Assembly: GCF_000622405.1 (NCBI RefSeq)
Contig: NZ_JASF01000005.1
Location: 2,480,001-2,544,000 of the forward strand
Source: Sulfitobacter donghicola DSW-25 = KCTC 12864 = JCM 14565
Lineage (GTDB): Bacteria; Pseudomonadota; Alphaproteobacteria; Rhodobacterales; Rhodobacteraceae
Direction: 5' to 3'
Length of the DNA stretch: 64,000 bases
The notes beneath the pieces were generated by a model that saw only the letters and a list, made by a program, of their open reading frames with translations, had not been told where the DNA came from and searched no databases. Shown in pieces: positions 53,933 through 61,941 of this stretch. Positions within the stretch are counted from its first letter, which is position 1; each line of letters starts with the position of its first letter. The position numbers and the translations under genes were made by a program.

Positions 53933-55228
53933 TCAGGAATGGCGTGCCAACCGTGAGGCGCGTCCAGCTTTGCCTGCGGCGCGGCGTTTTTCGCGGGCTT
54001 TGCGCCATTTTGAATTCTGGTATTTCGGCGCCAGCTCAGGGATCGAGACAACAGGCATCACCCCTGTTTCACGCTTCATCTGCCGTGCAGAACGGATCAC
54101 AGGGCGGCGAAGCTCTAGCAACCAAGCGATGGCAAAGGCCAAGACGACAGAAGCAGCAGCGCCCATAATCGCCCGTTTCTTTTTGCTCATGGTGATCGGG
54201 TAATCGGGTACCTGAGCCTCTTCGATGGTTTTCAGGCGCTCGCCTTGTGCGGCGGTTTCCAGATTAAAGCCAACCTGCGCCTCGTTGCGCCGTGTTGCGA
54301 TCTCTTCCAGCTGGTTGCGCAGCTGTTCCATCCGGCGATCAAAATCGGCCAGACTGCGCTGGATTTCAGGCGATCCTTGGATGGTTTCGCGCAGCGCGGT
54401 TCTGCGTTGATCCAACAAGGATCGTTGTTGGGTCAGGGTTTGCAGCTGCGCATCAAGGGCGCGTTCCTCGCGCTGGACAGTCGAGGCGCGCGCGCTGCGA
54501 TCAATCTGTGTGCGGGCCAGTTGGGCCGTGATGATCTCGCGATCCAGCCCAAGGATGGCTTCGTTCAGTTGCGCGATTTCGGCGAGGCGGAATTCCACCC
54601 CTCCTTCGCCCGTCAGGTCGTTTTCACGGCGGTAGACCTCTAATTCGGCTTCAAGATCAGCAATGTTCGCGAGGACAACTGTTTCTTGCTGCTGAAAGAA
54701 TGTGAGGGTCTGTTCGGTTTGCTCGCGGCGTTGGGCGGCCATCAGATTGCGGGTTTGTTCTGCGAATTCATGGGCCACGTCACGGGCAAGCTGGGCTTGT
54801 TCCATCTGGGCGGTGATGGTCAGGACAGAGATGGTTCCGTCATCGGCAAAGCCTTCGCGCGCGGCTGCAACGCCATTAATGGTTACGGATTGGCGCAGCA
54901 GGTTTACCTTTTCGCTGGGCTTTAACGCTTCGAGGTTTGCGTAGATGTCATATTTTTCGATGATATCTTGCAGGCTGGCCCGCGCCATCAACTGCTGTTG
55001 GATCAGTTGCAAGCGGCGCGCAGATGACCCTTCTACGGTTGAACGGGCCAATTCATCGTTAATCTTGGGCTGTTCCACCTGAATAACTTCGGAGGAAGAA
55101 TACAGATGTACATGGCTAAGCGCCCAATACAAGGATGCAACGCAGCCAAGGATAATCACAAAGGAAATCACACCCAACCGTCGTCGGGTCATGTCCAGGA
55201 AATCCTGCCATGTATAGATCGGACCCAT
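53933..55228 (-). CDS. Wzz/GumC-like polysaccharide chain-length determinant
   Basis: 431 residues. Two membrane helices (GVISFVIILGCVASLYWALS near residue 20-38 and IMGAAASVVLAFAIAWLLEL near 355-372) flank a large periplasmic part rich in coiled coil (about 150-320, e.g. LTFFQQQETVVLANIADLEA). The preceding segment DYPITMSKKKRA matches the proline-rich motif region before the second helix. The C-terminal cytoplasmic tail is short and basic, with no kinase domain, which is encoded separately upstream at 55371. It controls polymer length and export together with that ATPase and an outer-membrane partner not seen here. Confidence 0.9.
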   Translation of the reverse strand: MGPIYTWQDFLDMTRRRLGVISFVIILGCVASLYWALSHVHLYSSSEVIQVEQPKINDELARSTVEGSSARRLQLIQQQLMARASLQDIIEKYDIYANLEALKPSEKVNLLRQSVTINGVAAAREGFADDGTISVLTITAQMEQAQLARDVAHEFAEQTRNLMAAQRREQTEQTLTFFQQQETVVLANIADLEAELEVYRRENDLTGEGGVEFRLAEIAQLNEAILGLDREIITAQLARTQIDRSARASTVQREERALDAQLQTLTQQRSLLDQRRTALRETIQGSPEIQRSLADFDRRMEQLRNQLEEIATRRNEAQVGFNLETAAQGERLKTIEEAQVPDYPITMSKKKRAIMGAAASVVLAFAIAWLLELRRPVIRSARQMKRETGVMPVVSIPELAPKYQNSKWRKAREKRRAAGKAGRASRLARHS

Positions 55229-55337
55229 GTTTGCCTCACTCGAACCTGTTTTGCCAGCCTAAACCGGAAGGACCGCCCCTAAGGGACGGCGTTTCACCTG
55301 TAATAGAATTAGATTTTGGCGATTATATGACTTTGTT

Positions 55338-55355
55338 ACAGCTTCTAAAAGCTGT
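55338..55355 (-). repeat. Hairpin between the BY-kinase-like and Wzz-like genes
   Basis: ACAGCTT and AAGCTGT form a perfect 7-base-pair stem with a 4-base loop, 16 bases beyond the kinase-like stop. No T-run follows on the transcribed strand. It could attenuate transcription into the chain-length gene across the 142-base gap, which also holds a GC-rich imperfect hairpin near 55268-55290. Confidence 0.35.
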
Positions 55356-55370
55356 TGCAGCGCCGCTGGC

Positions 55371-56333
55371 TTAGAAACGCTCAATACTCGAGGCGCGGGC
55401 GCGGTTCAGGATAACCCCCAGCAGGGGAACCTGACCGTCCAGAATGCGTTCACATTCAGCGATATGCTTTGCCATGGTCTGGGTCCCGTCAGAAACCAAC
55501 AACACGCCGTCCAGCTGCGGCAGGAAGGCAGATGTGTCGTCATGGGACAAAAGCGGTGGCATGTCATAGAGAACGATGTCAGGGCGCAGGGCTGCGCGCA
55601 TTTCGGCAAGGCTGGCAGCTGTTGCGGGGTCTTGCATGATCTCGGCGGCGTCTGCCTGCGCAGAAGATCCAAGGCCCACTGCCAGCGTATCACTTGCACG
55701 TAGGATATAATCGCTGATCGCCACATCACCCGCTAGGAAGTCACGCAAATCGCCTGTCTGGCTTGCGTCCATGTCCAGTGTCTTTGCCAAACCAGGCGAG
55801 CGCATGTTGAAATCCATCAGAACGGTCCGTGAGGAGGGGACCCTAGCAAGGCTTGCCGCGAGGTTGGCCGCGGTGAAAGTATTGCCACAGCCTGTTGTGG
55901 GCGAGGCAACGGCGATGTTCACCCAGCCGTGCTGCTTGACGGTTTGGCGCAGACGGGTGCGTAGCAAATCAAAGGCGCGCGAAACATCCGTGGCTCGGAA
56001 ATCTTCTGCTGCTTGGCTGCCCTCTAGGATATGCTGGTCTTTGCCAGGTTCCTGAGTGTGAAGCAGCGCCCAAAGATCGCGCGGTGCCGCCGCGAGGTTG
56101 GTTTCCTCGGGGTAAGAGGATGGCAGCTTGGGGGCTTTTTCTTCCATGACGATTTCCGCCTCGTCCACCAGATCCTGAGCCGCGTCATCAAACCGCCGAG
56201 GGCGCGTAAAGCTACCTTTTGCAGGGACCATAAGGTCGCCACGAGGGCGCACTGCAGTTGCAGGCGAGGATGCAAATGTATCCTTCATAGGATCAGGCTT
56301 TCGGGGTTTGGACATGCGCTCAACATACTGCAT
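55371..56333 (-). CDS. CpsD/CapB-like (BY-kinase) P-loop protein with altered Walker A
   Basis: 320 residues (or 314 if starting at 56315). A poorly conserved polar N-terminal region of about 125 residues leads to a MinD/BY-kinase-type domain: Walker A ASPTTGCGNTFTAANLA with asparagine in place of the catalytic lysine, Walker A' VLMDFNMRSPGL (second Asp replaced by Asn) and Walker B IVLYDMPPLL. There is no tyrosine cluster at the C-terminus (ends RARASSIERF), so autophosphorylation as in Wzc/CpsD is unlikely. It sits immediately upstream of the Wzz-like gene and probably regulates polymer length or export by a non-kinase mechanism. Confidence 0.85.
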   Translation of the reverse strand: MQYVERMSKPRKPDPMKDTFASSPATAVRPRGDLMVPAKGSFTRPRRFDDAAQDLVDEAEIVMEEKAPKLPSSYPEETNLAAAPRDLWALLHTQEPGKDQHILEGSQAAEDFRATDVSRAFDLLRTRLRQTVKQHGWVNIAVASPTTGCGNTFTAANLAASLARVPSSRTVLMDFNMRSPGLAKTLDMDASQTGDLRDFLAGDVAISDYILRASDTLAVGLGSSAQADAAEIMQDPATAASLAEMRAALRPDIVLYDMPPLLSHDDTSAFLPQLDGVLLVSDGTQTMAKHIAECERILDGQVPLLGVILNRARASSIERF

Positions 56334-56366
56334 GTATTGCTAAATAAAAGGGTTCTTGTCGGCGTC

Positions 56367-57113
56367 TCAGTGACCAGTACGGCGCAGCATCACGCCGATC
56401 GTTTTAAAGATGATGGCGATGTCGCCTTTCATGCTCATCTGCTTGTTATAGGTCGCGTCGACTTCATTGCGGAAAGAAAAGCGGTTTTCGTTCCGCGCCG
56501 AGATTTGCCACAAGCCCGTGATCCCAGGGCGCAGGGCGAAATAATGGGCTGGATCACCATACATGGTCAGCTGCTCAGGCATCATAGGACGCGGGCCAAT
56601 CAGGCTCATGTCGCCGGTTAGAACATTCCAAAGCTGTGGCAGTTCATCCAGTGAGGTCGAGCGCAAGAAAGCGCCAACGCGTGTCACACGAGGATCATTG
56701 ATCAGCTTTTGCTTTTCATTCCATTCGCGGCGCATTTCGGGATCGCGGGCAAGGTAGTCTTCGAGAACCGCGTCAGCATCCCGAACCATCGTCCGCAATT
56801 TAAGAATCGAGAATCGTTTGCCGTTTTGTCCAAGGCGGATCTGGCGATAGAACGGATTGCCGCCTTCGATCCACAACGCAACAGCGCAAAGCGCAACAAT
56901 GGGCAAGAAGAACGGCAAGCTGAGAACGATCAGCACTGTTTCCAACAGACGCTTACCGCCGTTGCGGTAGGGCGCGGGCTTTTTCGGCGCGACCTGACGC
57001 TGGAACTTGAAAGCATGGGAGCGCATGATGGATACGCGCGCATCAACGTCGCCGCCTGCAGTCGCAAGGCGCCCAAGGCCGTAGCCCGGTTGATCAGCGT
57101 CAAATTTCTTCAT
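56367..57113 (-). CDS. ExoY/WcaJ-type initiating sugar transferase
   Basis: 248 residues of the bacterial sugar-phosphate transferase family. It has one N-terminal membrane segment (LLETVLIVLSLPFFLPIVAL), PFYRQIRLGQNGKRFSILKLR, RTSLDELPQLWNV-like RSTSLDELPQLWNVLTGDM, SLIGPRP and PGITGLWQISAR. It moves a hexose-1-phosphate (galactose or glucose) from UDP-sugar to undecaprenyl phosphate, the first step of repeat-unit building. It lacks the large N-terminal CoA-binding-like region of WcaJ and so is ExoY sized. It is the first gene of a minus-strand run ExoY - BY-kinase-like - Wzz-like. Confidence 0.93.
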   Translation of the reverse strand: MKKFDADQPGYGLGRLATAGGDVDARVSIMRSHAFKFQRQVAPKKPAPYRNGGKRLLETVLIVLSLPFFLPIVALCAVALWIEGGNPFYRQIRLGQNGKRFSILKLRTMVRDADAVLEDYLARDPEMRREWNEKQKLINDPRVTRVGAFLRSTSLDELPQLWNVLTGDMSLIGPRPMMPEQLTMYGDPAHYFALRPGITGLWQISARNENRFSFRNEVDATYNKQMSMKGDIAIIFKTIGVMLRRTGH

Positions 57114-57464
57114 AGTCCAAAACCCCCCAGGGTCATTAGGTCGTCTTCAGTGATGCGCCGAGCCATTCGGCGTATCGTGTCTTTCGTTTCGATCTGCCGA
57201 TCACGTGCTTTGCCGAATTGGCAGAATCGGGTTTGGCCCGTGGTGGCGTCTCGGTTCCCGAGCATTTAAAGGCCCGAGGTTGGTCTGTCGGCTGGCAATA
57301 CAGCAGCCTGTGATTCAGCTGCGCCAGACCACTGACACCTAGATAACAGATTTTAGACATATTTGATGGGGAATTTTCGAAACAATCTGTTTCTCGCTTA
57401 GAGATGCTAATCAAACGAGAGTCCCGCTGGATCAAAATAACGCTAATAATAACAGGGAAGTATG
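57114..57464. other. Gene-free stretch upstream of the ExoY-type gene
   Basis: 351 bases with no supported protein gene; a minus-strand frame here overlaps the tRNA and is spurious. The right half (57340-57460) is AT-rich and should contain the promoter for the ExoY-type gene. It carries the inverted repeat AACAGATT / AATCTGTT described separately. I see no other structure. Confidence 0.6.
57345..57391 (-). promoter_or_regulatory. Inverted repeat upstream of the ExoY-type gene
   Basis: AACAGATT (57345-57352) is perfectly inverted as AATCTGTT (57384-57391) with 31 bases between. It lies in AT-rich DNA about 230-280 bases before the ExoY-type start. A dimeric or looping regulator of polysaccharide synthesis might bind here. 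Evidence is symmetry and position only. Confidence 0.35.
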
Positions 57465-57539
57465 TGGCAGCCCGTAGGGGAATCGAACCCCTCTTTTCAG
57501 GTTGAAAACCTGACGTCCTAACCGATAGACGAACGGGCC
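57465..57539 (-). tRNA. tRNA-Glu (anticodon TTC)
   Basis: Read on the minus strand, GGCCCGT and ACGGGCT form the acceptor stem (with a G-U first pair), the anticodon stem TCAGG/CCTGA encloses the loop TTTTCAA with anticodon TTC, and the T arm is GAGGGGTTCGATTCCCCT. An encoded CCA ends the gene. Its 3' end faces the polysaccharide/PKS/NRPS locus. Confidence 0.96.
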
Positions 57540-57620
57540 ACACTTGGTGAGCCGTTCTCTAAGCAATAGCTGTGAATGGCGCAAGCGGAAATGTGAGAAA
57601 TGATGCAGTTTTTTGCAGGA

Positions 57621-59372
57621 TTATACGCGGGCGGCGTCTTCGAGCCTTAATTGCACGGTTTGGCGGCCTTGCCATGTGTTAATATCAAGCCTTCCAGCGA
57701 GGTGAAAATGCGCGCCGCCATGCGCTTCGAGGGCAGGGCCAAGGGGTGAATCATATGCGCCAAAGCAAATTGCATCCAAACGGGTGCCTAATCCGTCGCC
57801 AAAGCTGACTTTTAAATGAGACTCGCCGACTCGGCGTGCTGAAAAAATGCGCATATCTGCAAAAACATAACGTGGGGCAGAGGCGCCCGCGCCAAATGGG
57901 CCTGCTGATTCGACCGCTTCGGTTAATTCAACACTCGCAGCGCCAGGCATCAGCATCCCTTCCAGACGCAAATCGGAGGGCCCCAACAGGTGCGCGCCCT
58001 GTTTTTCCAACAAAGCGCTAAGCTGTGTCATGGCTTCTTCCAGTTTGCCCTCTTCCACCGTTAGGCCAGCGGCCATTTTGTGACCGCCGCCTTTTTGCAA
58101 AACGCCCTGCATCGCCAATTTTTGGATACTTGCGCCAAGGTCGATACCAGAAACCGAGCGGCCAGAGCCTTTACCGATTCCCTCATCAAGGCCAATGACC
58201 ACGGCGGGGCGGCCTGTGGCCTCTTTCAGGCGCGAGGCCACGATGCCAACCACGCCAGGGTGCCAGCCCGCGCCAGCGGCCCAGACAAGCGCCCCATCGG
58301 TTCCGCGCTCTTCTGCTTGGGCCAATGCGGCGGCGCGAACGGCGTTTTCCACATCGCGGCGTTCGGTGTTGAGCGCATCCAGCTTTTCGGAGAGGGCGGC
58401 GGCTTCATGCGGGTCATCGGTGGCCAAAAGGCGCGCGCCCAAATCTGCTTTGCCCACGCGGCCGCCCGCGTTGATCCGTGGCCCCAGCATAAAGCCAAGG
58501 TGATAGGCGGCGGGGGCTGTATCCATCCGCGCAACATCAGACAGCGCCGAGATGCCTACACGTTCGCGCCGTGCCATCACTTTTAGCCCTTGGCGCACAA
58601 AGGCACGGTTTACCCCAATCAGCGGGGCAACATCGGCGACCGTGGCCAAGGCGACCAGATCCAGCAGGGCCATTAGGTCGGGGCCTTTGACCTCGACTTC
58701 GCGCAACTGTCTACCTGCTTCGACCAGCATCAAAAACACAACACCAGCGGCGCAAAGATGGGCCAGCGCGCCGTCTTCGTCTTGGCGGTTGGGGTTCACC
58801 ACTGCCACACATTCGGGCAGGGTTTCACCGCCCAAGTGGTGATCCAGCACGATCACATCTGCCCCAACGGCAGCGGCAATCGGACCATGGGACAGGGTTC
58901 CGCAATCAACGCAGATGATTAGATCATGTTTTGAGGCCAGATCGGCCATCGCCTCGTCATTCGGGCCATAGCCTTCGTCGATGCGATCAGGGACATAAAG
59001 CGTCGCCTCGCGCCCCATTTGGCGCAGCCAGACCAGCAGCAGCGCAGCCGAGCCGCCACCGTCCACATCGTAATCTGCAAAGATAGCGATTTTCTGCCGT
59101 GTTTTGACGGCTTGGAGGAACCTTTTGGCGGCGATCTCCATATCCCGCAGGCTGCGCGGATCGGGCAACAAATCGCGCAGGGCAGGGGCAAGGAAGGCCT
59201 CGGCCTCGGCCGCGGGAACGCCGCGGCGGGCCAAAACCTGACAAACCGCCATGGGCAGGCCTGTTTGCTGGTGCAAAGCCTCTGAGGCGCGCACCGCTTC
59301 GACACCCGGACCAACCCAGCGCCGCCCTGTTAAAGAGGTCTCAACCCCCAGAAATGCCGCCGCTTGGTCCAT
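57621..59372 (-). CDS. recJ: Single-stranded-DNA-specific exonuclease RecJ
   Basis: 583 residues. DHH-family motifs are ADYDVDGGGS (motif I), IICVDCGTLS (motif II) and VIVLDHHLGG (motif III), with the DHHA1 domain showing GKGSGRSVSG and GGHKMAAGLT later in the sequence, and a C-terminal OB-like fold. It degrades single-stranded DNA 5' to 3' in repair and recombination. AAGGA precedes the ATG. It lies 28 bases after hom on the same strand, so the two are probably cotranscribed. Confidence 0.95.
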   Translation of the reverse strand: MDQAAAFLGVETSLTGRRWVGPGVEAVRASEALHQQTGLPMAVCQVLARRGVPAAEAEAFLAPALRDLLPDPRSLRDMEIAAKRFLQAVKTRQKIAIFADYDVDGGGSAALLLVWLRQMGREATLYVPDRIDEGYGPNDEAMADLASKHDLIICVDCGTLSHGPIAAAVGADVIVLDHHLGGETLPECVAVVNPNRQDEDGALAHLCAAGVVFLMLVEAGRQLREVEVKGPDLMALLDLVALATVADVAPLIGVNRAFVRQGLKVMARRERVGISALSDVARMDTAPAAYHLGFMLGPRINAGGRVGKADLGARLLATDDPHEAAALSEKLDALNTERRDVENAVRAAALAQAEERGTDGALVWAAGAGWHPGVVGIVASRLKEATGRPAVVIGLDEGIGKGSGRSVSGIDLGASIQKLAMQGVLQKGGGHKMAAGLTVEEGKLEEAMTQLSALLEKQGAHLLGPSDLRLEGMLMPGAASVELTEAVESAGPFGAGASAPRYVFADMRIFSARRVGESHLKVSFGDGLGTRLDAICFGAYDSPLGPALEAHGGAHFHLAGRLDINTWQGRQTVQLRLEDAARV

Positions 59373-59400
59373 GTCTTATCCTTGAAATTGCGCCTTGGGG

Positions 59401-60687
59401 TTAAACTTCCTCGATCCGCAGGGCGACTGGATCACCAGCCATTACGGAAGTGGATTCAAAGGCGTCTAATGCGTGGTCGATATCTGCGCGGGTGGTTTTA
59501 TGGGTCACGATCAGGACAGGGGCACTGTCATCTTCGTGGCCGTATTGGCGCATGCGATCAATCGAGACACCTGCTTCGCCCAAAACGGTTGCGACTTTGG
59601 CCAATGCACCTGGTTTATCCTTGAGGGATAGGCGCAGGTAATAAGCGGCAGGGCGCTGGCTAAGCGCGGGCGTCGCGACTTTTAGTGTTTCGGCAGGTTG
59701 GCCAAAGACGGGGCTGCGATAGCCGCGCGCGACATCGCAGATATCAGACAGAACTGCGCTGGCGGTTGGGCCAGCACCAGCACCTGCTCCGCGCAGAACG
59801 ATTTGGCCAACGGCATCACCTTCCAGCACAACCATGTTTGTGCCACCTTCCAGCTGCCCCAAAGGTGAGGTCGCGGGCACAAGGCAAGGCTGCATGCGCT
59901 GTTCCAGCCCACGGCCTGTCATCTGCGCCACGCCAAGCAGTTTGATTTTATAGCCCATGTCGGCTGCGGCGGTGATATCGTCCAAAGTAACGCGCTGAAT
60001 GCCTTCCAGCTCGATCCCATCAAAATTCACCTGAGTGCCGAAGGACAGCGACGACAGGATCGCCAGCTTGTGTCCCGCATCAATGCCGCCCACATCCAGA
60101 TTCGGGTCTGCTTCGAGGTAGCCGAGTTTGTCTGCCTCGGCGAAAAGGGCGTTATAGCCTTGGCCGGTTGCCTCCATCTGGGTGAGGATATAGTTGCAGG
60201 TGCCGTTCATCACGCCCATGACGCGGGTGATCTCGTTTCCGGCTAGGCCTTCGCCCAATGCTTTGACGACGGGGATGCCGCCCGCAACGGCGGCTTCGTA
60301 TTTGATGACACAGTTTTGCGCTTCGGCAGCTTCGGCGAGTGACTGCCCGTGCATCGCCAACATCGCCTTGTTGGCGGTAACTACATCTTTTCCAAGGGCA
60401 ATTGCGGCCTCGGTTGCGGCTTTTGCAGGGCCGTCTTCGCCGCCCATGAGTTCGACGAAAACATCAACATCATCGCGTTTGGCCAAGGCAACGGGATCAT
60501 CTTCCCATGCATAAGACGACAGGTTCACGCCGCGATCTTTGGTGCGGCTGCGCGCCGAAACGGCGGATATAACCAATTGGCGGCCTGTGCGCGCCTCTAA
60601 CATCGCTGCTTGTTTGCGCAGGATTTGCACAACACCAGCACCGACCGTACCCAATCCAGCAATCCCAAGACGAAGAGGCTGTGCCAT
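59401..60687 (-). CDS. hom: Homoserine dehydrogenase
   Basis: 428 residues. The NAD(P)-binding loop is LGIAGLGTVGAGVVQIL; the catalytic part has VTANKAMLA, AAVAGGIPVVKALGEGLAG and the homoserine dehydrogenase signature near LDVGGIDAGHKLAIL. A C-terminal ACT domain (about 350-425, YYLRLSLKDKPGALAKVATV) allows threonine feedback. The start MAQPLRLG at 60687 has AAGGA upstream; the longer frame is not supported. It reduces aspartate semialdehyde to homoserine for threonine and methionine synthesis. Confidence 0.95.
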   Translation of the reverse strand: MAQPLRLGIAGLGTVGAGVVQILRKQAAMLEARTGRQLVISAVSARSRTKDRGVNLSSYAWEDDPVALAKRDDVDVFVELMGGEDGPAKAATEAAIALGKDVVTANKAMLAMHGQSLAEAAEAQNCVIKYEAAVAGGIPVVKALGEGLAGNEITRVMGVMNGTCNYILTQMEATGQGYNALFAEADKLGYLEADPNLDVGGIDAGHKLAILSSLSFGTQVNFDGIELEGIQRVTLDDITAAADMGYKIKLLGVAQMTGRGLEQRMQPCLVPATSPLGQLEGGTNMVVLEGDAVGQIVLRGAGAGAGPTASAVLSDICDVARGYRSPVFGQPAETLKVATPALSQRPAAYYLRLSLKDKPGALAKVATVLGEAGVSIDRMRQYGHEDDSAPVLIVTHKTTRADIDHALDAFESTSVMAGDPVALRIEEV

Positions 60688-60767
60688 GGCGGTTGTTCCT
60701 TTTAGATGAATGCTCTTTGCGTGCATGTAGCCCGAACGCAGCGCCCGTGCAACGCACCTCGGCGTGC

Positions 60768-61064
60768 TTATCGCAAGCCCTTTGCCAACCGCTGTCGTTC
60801 TGCACCGGTCAAAACCGATCCGCGCAGCCGCGCAGCCCTTGCTTTTAGAGCGGCAACACGCCCGTCAATCGCGGCGCCTGCCTGCACAGGTTCTACGCGT
60901 GAATTTTGGGCAGCCGCCAAAACGGGCTGGAGGGGAACCAACTCTGGATAGTCAGCATTGGCGAGTTCGGGCGATATTGTGTGATCCAATGCGGGAAATT
61001 GGGTGCACGCGCCCAAAAGGGCAACACTGGCCCAAAGGGCAAAGGAGAACTTCACAGGTTTCAT
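60768..61064 (-). CDS. Small lipoprotein of unknown function
   Basis: 98 residues. A lipoprotein signal peptide ends with VALLGAC (Cys20). The mature part has a short N-terminal region (FPALDHTISPELANADYPEL) and a C-terminal helix rich in Arg and Ala (AALKARAARLRGSVL). The start at 61064 is fixed by the signal peptide, though no clear ribosome site precedes it. It is 80 bases upstream of hom on the same strand and diverges from the TetR gene. I do not recognise the family beyond lipoprotein. Confidence 0.7.
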   Translation of the reverse strand: MKPVKFSFALWASVALLGACTQFPALDHTISPELANADYPELVPLQPVLAAAQNSRVEPVQAGAAIDGRVAALKARAARLRGSVLTGAERQRLAKGLR

Positions 61065-61130
61065 AGGGAATTGTTTGCACCAGCAGGGAGGTCTTGTGCA
61101 AGTGGCTAGGATTATCTGAGCGGGAAAGGG

Positions 61131-61159
61131 TTTACTTTTTGAACGCACGTTCAGATAGT
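61131..61159 (+). promoter_or_regulatory. TetR promoter with operator in the spacer
   Basis: A -35-like TTTACT (61131-61136) and -10-like GATAGT (61154-61159) are 17 bases apart. The spacer holds a perfect inverted repeat TGAACG-CA-CGTTCA (61140-61153), a form typical of TetR-family operators. Transcription would start at or next to the ATG at 61166, so the message may be leaderless. Binding by the TetR product would block its own promoter. Confidence 0.65.
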
Positions 61160-61165
61160 CCCGCC

Positions 61166-61747
61166 ATGGCACGAACCGCAGGATCACATTCAGACATCAC
61201 CGGCCCAAAGGTGCGCGAAGCGGCGCTAAAGCTGTTTGCAAGGGGGGGCTATGCGGCTGTTTCCATGCGCGCAATTGCAGCCGAAGTCGGGGTGCAAGTG
61301 GGGGCCCTGTACAATTACACGCCAGACAAGCAGAGCCTGCTATTTGATTTGATGGAAGGTCACATGAGCGACCTGCTGGCAGCTGTGCAAGATGACCTGT
61401 CTGGGTCTGCAACCGCGCGCCTGCAAGAGTTTGTCGCCTTTCACATCCGATTCCACCATGCGCGCCCCGATGCGGTTTTTATCGCCTATATGGAGCTTCG
61501 CAACCTGACCGACGACAACTTTAAGCGGATCGAGGCGTTGCGCGGCCAGTATGAGGGCGGATTAGAACGGATTTTGCGCGATGGGGTGGCCGCCAAGGAA
61601 TTCCAGATCGTCGATACAAAGATTGCTACGCTGGCCATCATCGCGATGCTGACGGGGGTGAATACGTGGTTTCGCGCAGGGGGCAGGCTGTCTTTAGAAG
61701 AAGTCACAGCGCAATATTGGGAAATGGTGCGCCGCGCAGTAACTTAG
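61166..61747 (+). CDS. TetR family transcriptional regulator
   Basis: 193 residues. The N-terminal helix-turn-helix is at VSMRAIAAEVGVQVGALYNYTPDKQSLL (from about residue 30 to 58; shown only in part by the AAEVGVQVGALYNYTPDK segment), and the C-terminal part is the helical ligand-binding domain. The start ATG 61166 is set by the family N-terminus and by the promoter just before it; the frame is open upstream. Such regulators often control acyl-CoA or branched-chain catabolism in Rhodobacterales. The downstream beta-hydroxyacid dehydrogenase is a possible target. Confidence 0.9.
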   Translation: MARTAGSHSDITGPKVREAALKLFARGGYAAVSMRAIAAEVGVQVGALYNYTPDKQSLLFDLMEGHMSDLLAAVQDDLSGSATARLQEFVAFHIRFHHARPDAVFIAYMELRNLTDDNFKRIEALRGQYEGGLERILRDGVAAKEFQIVDTKIATLAIIAMLTGVNTWFRAGGRLSLEEVTAQYWEMVRRAVT

Positions 61748-61941
61748 GCTGGCGCGCAGGCCTTTTGGCCGCCGCCATCTGGTAAATCAAAAGCGTCGTT
61801 TGATCCAACGAAGAGGGGGCAAGTATCTTGCAGCCCGAGCTATGCCGATTGTCCTAAAACGTCACAAACTTTGCTTGGCGTCGGTTTTGAACTGGACGGC
61901 GTCGCATCGCGCGGCAAGGTTGGTGAAAATGATAGGGAAAG

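Noticed and set aside
57136..57543. 135-codon minus-strand frame upstream of the ExoY-type gene
   Set aside because: It runs through the tRNA-Glu gene, has no ribosome site and looks like no known protein.
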